Positions 1 to 4,997 of a stretch of 11,052 nt of DNA are shown here, one piece after another (the stretch's first letter is position 1; each line of letters opens with the position of its first letter). The stretch covers positions 1-11,052 of the forward strand of contig CAJGCA010000054.1 in assembly GCA_904501705.1 (NCBI GenBank). The letters are read 5' to 3'. The notes beneath the pieces were generated by a model, which had not been told where the DNA came from, did no database searches, and saw only the letters and a list, made by a program, of their open reading frames with translations. The position numbers were made by a program, and so were the translations under genes. This DNA comes from Clostridiaceae bacterium (GTDB lineage Bacteria > Bacillota > Clostridia > Oscillospirales > Acutalibacteraceae).

Positions 1-141
1 AAGTTGTATGTAAAGGTTCAAGGCCGCGACGGAATTTTGTTTCACGGCGGAAATTCGGCCGACGATACAAAAGGGTGTATCCTTATCGGTTCGAGCCGTC
101 CGAACGCCGAACAGATTCATGGGGACAAGAGCGACGAACTC
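1..141. repeat. Left copy of the 141-bp terminal identity (circular junction)
   Basis: Bases 1-141 are identical to bases 10912-11052, the end of the window. The match lies inside one open reading frame that continues in frame from one copy to the other, so it is best read as the overlap left when a circular molecule is written as a line. 141 is also the largest default k-mer of a common metagenome assembler, which fits an assembly overlap rather than a real terminal repeat. A genuine direct terminal repeat on a linear molecule is possible but less likely. Confidence 0.93.
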
Positions 142-273
142 GCCGCGCTGGTGCTTGCAAGGGCTAAGGCCGGCGAAGGCGTCGTTTTGAAGGTTCGCGA
201 CCAGCTAAGCCCCTATATCTTGACGGCCGCCGCCGGAATTGTTGCTATTATTTTAATTTCAAAAACCATTTAA
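1..273 (+). CDS. DUF5675-like wall-active protein with C-terminal membrane segment (3' part)
   Basis: This is the C-terminal 90 residues of a protein that begins at 10744, giving 146 residues once the circle is closed. The core matches what I know of the DUF5675 family: a small domain with a His-Gly-x-Asn...Asp-Thr-x-Gly-Cys-Ile-Leu-x-Gly signature, here at residues 71-86 of the joined protein (His71, Asn74, Asp78, Thr79, Cys82). The His/Gly-Cys pattern recalls the active site of L,D-transpeptidases, so a role on peptidoglycan in entry or lysis is an inference. Unlike the bare family domain, this one has a linker and a hydrophobic segment at about residues 128-142, ending in Lys-Thr-Ile, which would anchor it in a membrane. 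The stop at 271-273 lies 13 bases before the next start. Confidence 0.8.
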   Translation, partial: KLYVKVQGRDGILFHGGNSADDTKGCILIGSSRPNAEQIHGDKSDELAALVLARAKAGEGVVLKVRDQLSPYILTAAAGIVAIILISKTI

Positions 274-286
274 AGAGAGGGTTAAA

Positions 287-1183
287 ATGGCCGAAGAAAA
301 AGAAGAAAATCAAGAAGAATTTTTGGAAAAGTTCGACGAGGAATTGAACGATACGCCGGAAGTCGAAGGCAAGGTCTATAGAATTATCCAGCCGGACGGA
401 GCCGGCCGCGAGACTCGCGAATGTGTCGGTAAAGTCTTTGAACTTGTGGACGATGACTATTTAGGGCGCAAGTTCGGCGGCGGTCTGTACGTTGTCCGCT
501 ATAAAATTACGCTCTCAAGCGGCAAAATTGAACGACGCGACAAGCGCTATAGGATTAGCGCGACTTATAATAAAAATTCGGAATCCGTACAAACTAACGG
601 CGATTCTTTCGCGATGCTTTCCGGTATTCTCGGCGGTCTTTCCGTCGAAAAGATCGCCGTCTTTTCGGCCGCGGTCGAAGCGATGAAAAAAATCTTTGCA
701 CCGCCACCGCCGCCGCCACAAATCGACGTCGTGAAGCTTCTCGACGTTCTCACGCGTAACCAGCAAGCGGCCGCGCCTTCTCCGGTTTCGGATCAAATCG
801 CGCTAAAGGCTCTCGAACAGATGAACAAGCCGGTAAAAACTCCGACATTTGCCGAACAAATGAAGCAATTCAAGGAAATGCAAGAAATGTTTAACCAGGC
901 TCCGCAAGTTGTCGAAGGCGACGAAGAAGGCGACGAAGAAGAGGGCGACGAAGAAGAGGGCGATATGGATTATCTGATTAAAAAAGGTTTGGAACTTTTG
1001 CCGGGATTGCTGAAGCAGAACGGCGGCGATTATGCGAAGGCTGGAGCCGCGGCCGCTGCAAATCCGGTCGTGGCTGGAATCATTGGCAGTGATCCGGAAC
1101 TTTTGGCAAGGTTTAAGGCCGTCGCGGCTGAAAAGTACGGCGCCGAAAACGCCGAAGCCCTGGCACAAGGCTTTGGTATTTAA
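287..1183 (+). CDS. Acidic multidomain protein of unknown function (298 aa)
   Basis: This is the longest protein in the genome and I do not recognise its family. It has clear segments: a very acidic N-terminus (residues 1-26), a beta-rich basic region (about 28-95) that could be a small barrel, a helical stretch (105-137), a run of six or more prolines (139-144), a helical middle (145-205), an acidic tandem built of Gly-Asp-Glu-Glu units (211-226), and an alanine-rich helical C-terminus (227-298). The acidic tandem comes from near-repeats of a 12-15 base unit at about 918-965. There is no signal peptide or membrane segment. A GAGAGG ribosome binding site sits 6 bases before the ATG. It lies between the wall enzyme and the FISUMP pair, so a structural or vertex role is plausible but unproven. 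Walker motifs, HUH motifs and a nuclease signature are absent. Confidence 0.85.
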   Translation: MAEEKEENQEEFLEKFDEELNDTPEVEGKVYRIIQPDGAGRETRECVGKVFELVDDDYLGRKFGGGLYVVRYKITLSSGKIERRDKRYRISATYNKNSESVQTNGDSFAMLSGILGGLSVEKIAVFSAAVEAMKKIFAPPPPPPQIDVVKLLDVLTRNQQAAAPSPVSDQIALKALEQMNKPVKTPTFAEQMKQFKEMQEMFNQAPQVVEGDEEGDEEEGDEEEGDMDYLIKKGLELLPGLLKQNGGDYAKAGAAAAANPVVAGIIGSDPELLARFKAVAAEKYGAENAEALAQGFGI

Positions 1184-1198
1184 AAGGAGTTAATTTGT

Positions 1199-1735
1199 AT
1201 GAAAGTTTTGGGAAAATACTTGCTCTATATCCCGCTTGCAGTTAATATCGACTTGAGCGAGAATTTAGACGCTTCTCAAGCAATTATTACCGGTTCTAAT
1301 CTTGTAGGGTTGCTCAATTCCGAAAACGCCGCGAGAACGGTTTATTTTCAAAAGGAAAGTAAAATCTATATCAAGAAAGCAATGATCCAGGGAAATTTCC
1401 CTGGAATCTTGCCGCCGATTGACGCTTTAGCCGGAACGATCAATTTTAAAGGTTTTAATCTTGATGAACCGAATCCGACGGACGATTTAGGAACTTTGAA
1501 TTTTGTCGAATTTAACCAATTCCAAAAAATCGACGGAGAATTTCTTTTTAAAAACGCTCATGATAAATGGCGCCTTTTCTGTGGCGGCCAAAATTCAAAT
1601 GGCGATGATTCTGTTTTAAGATACCGTTCAAATAACGTGACGGATTTTTGGAAAACGCAATCAGGACTTATGAATTTGATTCTTGATATTGCAACAAACG
1701 GCCTTATCGATACCGTTACTGGAAATTTGATCTAA
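1199..1735 (+). CDS. Beta-rich protein coupled to the FISUMP gene, possible spike base (178 aa)
   Basis: This soluble protein has alternating hydrophobic residues typical of beta strands for most of its length and a helical end (about residues 150-178). I know no family for it. A consensus AAGGAG ribosome binding site (1184-1189) lies 9 bases before the ATG, which fixes the start. Its stop overlaps the start of the FISUMP gene by one base (TAATG at 1733-1737), so the two are probably co-translated in linked amounts. I infer it could be a capsid or spike-base protein that carries the FISUMP domain. Base composition is more AT-rich than the membrane-protein block, as in its downstream partner. 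Confidence is high that it is a gene and low for the role. Confidence 0.85.
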   Translation: MKVLGKYLLYIPLAVNIDLSENLDASQAIITGSNLVGLLNSENAARTVYFQKESKIYIKKAMIQGNFPGILPPIDALAGTINFKGFNLDEPNPTDDLGTLNFVEFNQFQKIDGEFLFKNAHDKWRLFCGGQNSNGDDSVLRYRSNNVTDFWKTQSGLMNLILDIATNGLIDTVTGNLI

Positions 1736-2352
1736 TGGGAATTTATACAGATTATCCTGACTATCTTTATAAAAATGACGGCGTATACAATGACGGCGGC
1801 ATTTATAAAGAAGGCACCGGCGATTATGAAACTGTAACTTTTGGCGGTATTGAATATGGAATATGCCAAATTGGTGATCTTTTATGGACTACTGAAAATT
1901 TGAAAAATTACACGTCAGGTGCAAAGTATTTTCAGGATTCGCAACTATATAAAGATCTAGGTTATTTGTATCCTACAGTTTCAATTGTATCTGCGACAAA
2001 TACACAAAGTCCTTTTATCGAAAATTTAGTTCATGATGGGTGGCGTGTTCCCACAAAGGCCGATCTAGAAACGTTGCTGGATGTTCCGGTTAATGATTTG
2101 AAAAATGATCGCTGGCCGTCACCTGGCGATAATTCTAGCGGTTTTAGCGGATACCCTTCCGGCACTTGTTCTCACGGTGGTGCGTGGGGCGATATTAATA
2201 TATTTGTAATGATTTCTCAAACACTTACATATGGAAGTGATGCCTGGTATGGGCAATTGATTAATGGAGGTTATAGCGTGTTGGCAAATGGAAGGGCGCT
2301 TGTTGACGAAGGGCAACGCTTGCGAAGCGTTCGACTGTGTAAAGACGCATAA
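1735..2352 (+). CDS. FISUMP-domain protein, candidate receptor-binding spike (205 aa)
   Basis: After a Tyr/Gly/Asp-rich N-terminus (residues 1-30) the protein follows the Fibrobacter succinogenes major paralogous domain. It has an IGDLLWTTENL segment (46-56) matching the family's IG-x-x-x-W-x-x-x-NL, a GWRVPT segment (102-107) followed by a helix ending in Leu-Leu, a GFSGYPSGT segment (136-144), and a C-terminal SVRLCKD ending (198-204). The family occurs in surface and secreted proteins of Fibrobacter and some Bacteroidota and is related in fold to sugar- or protein-binding lectin-like domains. There is no signal peptide, so it is more likely part of the virion than exported. It overlaps the preceding gene by one base and is followed by two hairpins. 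Its base composition is more AT-rich than that of the coat genes, as if acquired separately. Receptor binding is inferred. Confidence 0.85.
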   Translation: MGIYTDYPDYLYKNDGVYNDGGIYKEGTGDYETVTFGGIEYGICQIGDLLWTTENLKNYTSGAKYFQDSQLYKDLGYLYPTVSIVSATNTQSPFIENLVHDGWRVPTKADLETLLDVPVNDLKNDRWPSPGDNSSGFSGYPSGTCSHGGAWGDINIFVMISQTLTYGSDAWYGQLINGGYSVLANGRALVDEGQRLRSVRLCKDA

Positions 2353-2355
2353 AAA

Positions 2356-2383
2356 AATAACTCCGGACGAATCCGGAGTTATT
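2356..2383. terminator. Perfect 12-bp hairpin after the FISUMP gene
   Basis: The arms 2356-2367 and 2372-2383 are perfectly complementary with a 4-base CGAA loop. The left arm is preceded by an A-run and the right arm is not followed by a T-run. As an intrinsic terminator it would therefore work better for transcription on the - strand. On the + strand it may only protect the 3' end of the mRNA. It starts 4 bases after the FISUMP stop codon. Confidence 0.7.
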
Positions 2384-2492
2384 CAACGGTATGTATAGGT
2401 TAGTTTGCGCCACTGGATATGGAGGAAACTGTAGTAAATATAATAATATTCCGCCGTTAACGGAATAAAAAATTTTGAATTTTTGAAAAAAA

Positions 2493-2524
2493 GTCGAAAA
2501 CTTTTGTTTTCGGCTATTTTTTTT
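2493..2524 (+). terminator. Intrinsic terminator of the late transcript
   Basis: A 9-bp stem (2493-2501 with 2506-2514, one G-U pair) with a TTTT loop is followed by TA and a run of eight T. An A-run precedes it, so it could also act on the - strand. It is the second hairpin after the FISUMP gene and separates the coding block from the DnaA-box array that begins 8 bases later. Confidence 0.8.
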
Positions 2525-2531
2525 CAAAAAT

Positions 2532-2595
2532 CTATCAACAATCTATCAATATTGTATCAATAACTTATTAACAAGTTATCCACATTTTATCCACA
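2532..2595 (+). other. Candidate origin: six DnaA-box-like 9-mers at an exact 11-bp period
   Basis: Six 9-mers in the same orientation start at 2532, 2543, 2554, 2565, 2576 and 2587: CTATCAACA, CTATCAATA, GTATCAATA, TTATTAACA, TTATCCACA, TTATCCACA. The last two are perfect matches to the bacterial DnaA box TTATNCACA; the others are degenerate versions. The 11-base spacing places every box on the same face of the helix, suited to building a DnaA filament. An AT-rich stretch follows (2596-2660) and could be the unwinding element. No replication initiator gene is recognised in the genome, which supports a role in host-driven replication. Binding to sequester DnaA, or transcription control, are alternatives. 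Confidence 0.8.
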
Positions 2596-2653
2596 ATATT
2601 AAAAACTTTGACTTTTTTTATAAAAAAACCGCCTTTTTTACCAAAAAAAACGC

Positions 2654-2659
2654 TATATT
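2654..2659 (+). promoter_or_regulatory. Possible -10 element beside the DnaA array
   Basis: TATATT preceded by CGC repeats the -10 hexamer seen at 3327, 4898 and 9105. No good -35 hexamer lies 15-19 bases upstream. If active, it would transcribe the hairpin-rich stretch that follows, for example as a replication primer or small RNA. The evidence is only the recurring hexamer. Confidence 0.25.
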
Positions 2660-2746
2660 TTCCTTTGTCCCTGGAGAGTTAACGGCCTCTGGGGGGTTAG
2701 TTTTGTGTGCTATCGATCGCGCTAACGACTGAATGAAACGCGCTAG

Positions 2747-2788
2747 GTATGGAGAAACAGGCGGGAATAGGCCGCCGCGATACCATAC
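2747..2788. other. Two-part stem-loop in the control region
   Basis: The outer stem GTATGG (2747-2752) pairs with CCATAC (2783-2788) and the inner stem GGCGG (2760-2764) with CCGCC (2772-2776). They are separated by internal loops of 7 and 6 bases, with a 7-base apical loop. The near-symmetrical layout suggests a selected structure in single-stranded DNA or RNA. No function is assigned. Confidence 0.55.
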
Positions 2789-2810
2789 GACATCAGGATC
2801 ACGCAAGACG

Positions 2811-2844
2811 CAAGCGATAGCGAATTAACGCGCTTCCTCGCTTG
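2811..2844. other. Hairpin followed by seven G
   Basis: CAAGCGA (2811-2817) pairs perfectly with TCGCTTG (2838-2844), and AGCG (2819-2822) can pair with CGCT (2831-2834) inside it. The stem runs straight into a seven-G run (2844-2850). Confidence 0.55.
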
Positions 2845-2910
2845 GGGGGGTCTGTAACTCAACGCGGACGCATACGAAAAGCGTTTGATAACGGTACTTT
2901 CCCAACTTTT

Positions 2911-2940
2911 CGAAGGCGCAATTTTTTTTTTGCGCCTTTG
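2911..2940. other. Hairpin with an all-T loop, followed by a double G-run
   Basis: The arms 2911-2921 and 2930-2940 pair over 11 positions (one G-T) around a loop of eight T. Immediately after come five G, TT and six G (2940-2952). There is no T-run after the stem, so it is not a standard + strand terminator. A loop of T alone suggests a recognition structure or a single-stranded element. Confidence 0.55.
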
Positions 2941-3002
2941 GGGGTTGGGGGGTTCATATTCTCACGCACCGCACCAAAAAGCGTTCCCCCTTGCCGTTTC
3001 GG

Positions 3003-3016
3003 CACGCGCAAGCGTG
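3003..3016. other. Small hairpin with a GCAA loop
   Basis: CACGC (3003-3007) pairs with GCGTG (3012-3016) around GCAA, a stable GNRA-type tetraloop if transcribed. A second small stem, TGCCG/CGGCA (2992-2996 with 3000-3004), overlaps it by two bases, so the two exclude each other. Confidence 0.45.
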
Positions 3017-3118
3017 TCGATATAACCTTTAATCCTTGCGAAGCCATTTGTTAAACTTTGCGCGTAGCGCCTTTGAAGAGCGCGGAAACGCCCATTTTTC
3101 GAACCATTCCGCGCGACT

Positions 3119-3181
3119 CTCCGACAGAGGCGCCCGGCACAAAAACCGCCTTAAAGAGTGGTCGAAGCGCCGCCGTCGGAG
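3119..3181. other. Long stem-loop of the control region
   Basis: CTCCGAC (3119-3125) pairs with GTCGGAG (3175-3181). After a 3-by-3 internal loop, GGCGC (3129-3133) pairs with GCGCC (3167-3171). The apical part is 33 bases. This is the largest paired element of the gene-free region and lies just before the repeat cluster and the promoter at 3304. Confidence 0.5.
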
Positions 3182-3193
3182 TCCTGGAGCCGG

Positions 3194-3226
3194 AGTTCCC
3201 AAAAAGATATATATCAAGTTCCCAAA
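3194..3226. promoter_or_regulatory. Direct repeats flanking a palindrome, candidate operator
   Basis: AGTTCCCAAA occurs at 3194-3203 and 3217-3226, a spacing of 23 bases start to start. Between them is the palindrome GATATATATC (3206-3215). The cluster lies about 80-110 bases upstream of the promoter at 3304. It could bind a regulator such as the ribbon-helix-helix-like protein made by the same operon, which is an inference. Confidence 0.35.
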
Positions 3227-3303
3227 CCCCCCGGGCGCGGCAACTCTCCAAATTTTGTAGCTTCGAACATGCAAAAAAAAAGTGAAATTTTTTTTAAAAG
3301 TTG

Positions 3304-3332
3304 TTGACTCGTATATATTTTTTATATATATT
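3304..3332 (+). promoter_or_regulatory. Sigma-70-type promoter of the early operon
   Basis: TTGACT (3304-3309), a 17-base spacer and TATATT (3327-3332) form a near-consensus housekeeping promoter. An A-run (3273-3281) and a T-run (3288-3295) lie just upstream, as in an UP element. The spacer and -10 region consist of alternating A and T and are themselves partly palindromic. The first downstream gene starts at 3386, with an AAAGGA ribosome binding site about 10 bases before its ATG. Confidence 0.75.
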
Positions 3333-3385
3333 ATGTATATCAAGGGACGCGGAATTCGCCGCGGCCGAAAAAAGGAAAAAACGGT

Positions 3386-3619
3386 ATGAAAAAATATAAT
3401 GCTGATGCCGAACGAATCATTTCTTTGGAAGATTCCGAACATTACGGCCGTTTGCACGTAAGCAATTTTAGGCCGGGCCGCTGGAGTGGATATAAAAAAT
3501 TTTATGTATATCGCGTAAGCAAAATTGGAGATGTTGTACAGTCAAAGCCTTTTGTTTCGGATTTGGACGCGTTCCGGCTTGAAATGGAAAAAAGGTGCAT
3601 TTCTCCGTATTTCGATTAG
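3386..3619 (+). CDS. Small protein of unknown function, first gene of the early operon (77 aa)
   Basis: This is a charged, soluble protein with a beta-rich middle (about residues 20-50, many Lys/Tyr) and a helical end. I do not recognise it. It is the first gene after the strong promoter, a position where small phages often place takeover, anti-defence or regulatory proteins. No motif supports any of these. It lacks membrane segments and a metal-binding pattern. Its TAG stop is the only one in the genome; all others are TAA or TGA. Confidence 0.7.
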   Translation: MKKYNADAERIISLEDSEHYGRLHVSNFRPGRWSGYKKFYVYRVSKIGDVVQSKPFVSDLDAFRLEMEKRCISPYFD

Positions 3620-3631
3620 GGTTAAAGTTGA

Positions 3632-3841
3632 ATGACGCTCGAAGAACTCGAAAAGATAAGCGCCGCCATTTGCGACTCGCACAAATGCGGCTATAGTTGC
3701 CCAAACCGGCGGGCGACTATAGACAACTGGGACGGCGCCGCGAATTGCTTTAATTCGTACCGTTATCCGGGATACGAAAAATTTTTAAATGATCACCCGG
3801 CTATTTTAAAAGCCGCTTTACGGAGAATTAAAAATGCATAA
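3632..3841 (+). CDS. Cysteine-containing small protein, possible metal binder (69 aa)
   Basis: The protein has Cys14, His17, Cys19, Cys23 and Cys39, a spacing that could hold one zinc ion. An acidic helix precedes this cluster and a basic helix (about residues 58-69) follows it. This would fit a small nucleic-acid- or protein-binding factor, but no named family matches. The start at 3632 leaves 12 bases after the previous stop, and the ribosome binding site is weak. Its end overlaps the next gene by 8 bases, which supports coupled translation. Confidence 0.7.
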   Translation: MTLEELEKISAAICDSHKCGYSCPNRRATIDNWDGAANCFNSYRYPGYEKFLNDHPAILKAALRRIKNA

Positions 3842-4172
3842 AAAGATTAAACCGAATTTACATTTTGAAACTTTGGAAAGATATTGCGATGATCCTAAAG
3901 AGCTTATTTATTTTATGAGTGGTTATTTTGAATCATTTACTATTAATTACGAAGATATGAGTAAGGCGACTTTGGTTTTTTATGATCAAGAAGAGTTATC
4001 CGGCGCAGACCCGGTGCCGATTTACGAAATTGTAATAAAAAGGAATGGACTATCAAAACAAGAATTTACGCAATATCTTTATAGAAGAGGTTGCGAATTT
4101 TTAAGAAACGGAAAATTTTCTCAATTTTCGATTTTAAACCGCGAAGATACCATTACAGAGGTAAAAAAATGA
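3834..4172 (+). CDS. Unrecognised soluble protein (112 aa)
   Basis: This is the largest product of the early operon. It has an acidic N-terminal half with many aromatic residues (about 27-55), a beta strand pair around residues 62-70, and a basic helix with Tyr-Arg-Arg (about 74-92). I see no catalytic motif, and in particular no HUH, no Walker A and no DDE pattern. A GGAG site (3822-3825) 8 bases before the ATG supports this start, inside the end of the previous gene. It overlaps the next gene by four bases (ATGA). This gene and 3386-3619 are the places I would look first for an unrecognised replication factor. Confidence 0.75.
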   Translation: MHKKIKPNLHFETLERYCDDPKELIYFMSGYFESFTINYEDMSKATLVFYDQEELSGADPVPIYEIVIKRNGLSKQEFTQYLYRRGCEFLRNGKFSQFSILNREDTITEVKK

Positions 4173-4321
4173 AAAAGATAATTGATATTGACGAAAAATT
4201 CTTAGAAGCGGCTCGCGCCGCCTTGGCAAAAAAAATGCCATGGGAAAAGAACATAACCGCGAAGCAAACTGTAAATGCCGCCTTGAGCTTTTACGCCGCT
4301 TACGCAAATAAAAAGGGGTAA
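4169..4321 (+). CDS. Ribbon-helix-helix-like small regulator (50 aa)
   Basis: The short product begins with a strand-like Lys-Lys-Ile-Ile-Asp-Ile-Asp, then a helix (about residues 9-22), a turn, and a second helix with Val-Asn-Ala-Ala-Leu (about 32-45). Order and size fit a ribbon-helix-helix DNA-binding protein, as in CopG or VapB-type repressors, although the turn is longer than usual. The start at 4169 overlaps the previous stop as ATGA. An upstream in-frame start at 4091 would lie inside the preceding gene and has no ribosome binding site. I infer that it represses the promoter at 3304. Confidence 0.6.
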   Translation: MKKIIDIDEKFLEAARAALAKKMPWEKNITAKQTVNAALSFYAAYANKKG

Positions 4322-4323
4322 AA

Positions 4324-4560
4324 ATGGATTTCCAGCTTTTCGAAAAGACGCTTGCCGAAATTCGACAAATTCCGAATTACAAACAACTTAAATATGAGTT
4401 AAAGGAATTTCCGAATTTTTTCGGACAAAGCGATTTCTATTTTTCAATTTCGAAAGGAAAGCGATATATCGGCGCTTCTCGGTTCCTTTCCGAAAAGGCG
4501 GCGCGCGCCTGGTGTAAGGAAATTGGAATTGACTTTGAACCAAAGAAAATGGAGTTTTGA
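4324..4560 (+). CDS. Unrecognised small protein (78 aa)
   Basis: A helical N-terminus (about residues 3-28) is followed by a beta-rich aromatic segment and an Arg-Tyr-Ile-Gly-Ala-Ser motif (about 47-52). A helix then contains the tail Ala-Arg-Ala-Trp-Cys-Lys. The ending resembles small phage proteins that carry a strand-helix unit for nucleic acids, but I cannot name a family. An AAGGGG site precedes the ATG, and the stop is directly followed by the next start (TGAATG). Confidence 0.65.
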   Translation: MDFQLFEKTLAEIRQIPNYKQLKYELKEFPNFFGQSDFYFSISKGKRYIGASRFLSEKAARAWCKEIGIDFEPKKMEF

Positions 4561-4839
4561 ATGAAAAAAATTCTATGCGAAATTGAAGAGCCGTATTCAA
4601 GTTTGAACGGCGAAAAGGTGCTTTTGTTTGAAGGCCAGGAAATCATAAAAAAATATGGCGTCAAAAGAATGTTACGAACAGAAGATGGCTATAAAAGGTT
4701 CGATAACTGGTATGAATGGACTTTAGAAGAAAAGCAAGGAAATTTCGGTTATAAATATTTTGTTTTGCATTTGAACACCTATTCTAAGCCACGAAAGCGG
4801 CAAATAATCAAAGGAAATAATTTTCTTTTCATAGGTTAA
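4561..4839 (+). CDS. Unrecognised small basic protein, last gene of the early operon (92 aa)
   Basis: The first 25 residues look like an edge of a small beta domain. The rest is rich in Lys, Tyr and Trp, with a basic Lys-Pro-Arg-Lys-Arg stretch near residues 77-81. Nucleic acid binding is possible but not shown by any motif. The ATG follows the previous stop directly and a GGAG lies about 7 bases upstream. It ends about 20 bases before a strong terminator, which closes the operon. Confidence 0.65.
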   Translation: MKKILCEIEEPYSSLNGEKVLLFEGQEIIKKYGVKRMLRTEDGYKRFDNWYEWTLEEKQGNFGYKYFVLHLNTYSKPRKRQIIKGNNFLFIG

Positions 4840-4861
4840 TTGAGGCTCTCGACGCCTTCCC

Positions 4862-4895
4862 GCGGTTCCGGATTTTTCCGGAATCGCTTTTTTTT
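4862..4895 (+). terminator. Strong intrinsic terminator of the early operon
   Basis: An 11-bp stem (4862-4872 with 4877-4887, one G-T pair) with a TTTT loop is followed by eight T (4888-4895). This is a textbook intrinsic terminator placed 22 bases after the last early gene. Confidence 0.9.
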
Positions 4896-4903
4896 GCTAT
4901 ATT
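4895..4903 (+). promoter_or_regulatory. Extended -10 promoter directly after the early terminator
   Basis: TGC followed by TATATT (4898-4903) fits an extended -10 element, which can work without a -35 hexamer; none is visible here. It starts right at the end of the terminator T-run and would begin transcription of the membrane peptide, the transglutaminase-like gene and the structural block. Confidence 0.5.
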
Positions 4904-4925
4904 TACATGCATTGGGGGTGTTTTA

Positions 4926-4997
4926 ATGAGTACTTATGTTTTTTGCATTACGGTTCTTTTGATTGCCGCTAAGATTATTTCGGAGTGTGTGCAATGA
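4926..4997 (+). CDS. 23-residue single-pass membrane peptide
   Basis: The reading frame is very short but well placed: GGGGGTG lies 8-9 bases before the ATG, and its stop overlaps the next start as ATGA (4994-4997). The product is almost entirely one hydrophobic helix (Tyr-Val-Phe-Cys-Ile through Ile-Ile) with a short polar end. It could help lysis as a minimal holin-like or pore peptide beside the neighbouring wall-acting enzyme, or be a minor virion membrane protein. Its only function could also be as a leader whose translation opens the start of the next gene. Confidence 0.6.
   Translation: MSTYVFCITVLLIAAKIISECVQ

Larger units (their letters stand above)
2353..3385. other. Gene-free control region of about 1 kb
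   Basis: Only short reading frames without ribosome binding sites occur here, so I treat the region as non-coding. From left to right it contains two hairpin terminators after the FISUMP gene, the palindrome CCGTTAACGG (2454-2463), the phased DnaA-box array, an AT-rich stretch (2596-2660), several strong hairpins (2747-3181), three runs of 6-7 G (2691-2696, 2844-2850 and a double run at 2940-2952), a repeat-palindrome cluster, and the promoter of the operon that starts at 3386. It is the only large gap in the genome and the natural place for origin, packaging and regulatory signals. Confidence 0.85.

Noticed and set aside
1..141. True long terminal direct repeat of a linear virus
   Set aside because: The repeat falls inside a single gene that becomes whole on circular closure, and its length equals a common assembler overlap.
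2532..2595. CRISPR array or simple iterons for a plasmid Rep
   Set aside because: The repeat unit is 9 bases in an 11-base period with no spacers, and two units are exact DnaA boxes. No Rep gene accompanies it.
1735..2600. Diversity-generating retroelement acting on the FISUMP gene
   Set aside because: FISUMP/lectin-type domains can be targets, but I see no reverse transcriptase and no second copy of the gene's 3' end in the genome.
2842..3285. Several 60-75 residue open frames in the gene-free region
   Set aside because: They overlap one another on both strands, lack ribosome binding sites and coincide with hairpins and G-runs.
2353..3385. tRNA gene, attachment site or dif-like site
   Set aside because: I found no cloverleaf with a proper T-arm (a TTCGAACC at about 3099 lacks partners), no integrase gene and no recognisable XerCD core.
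4985..4993. GTG start for the transglutaminase-like gene
   Set aside because: The ATG at 4994 has a well-spaced GGAG and overlaps the preceding stop. The GTG lies within that ribosome binding region.
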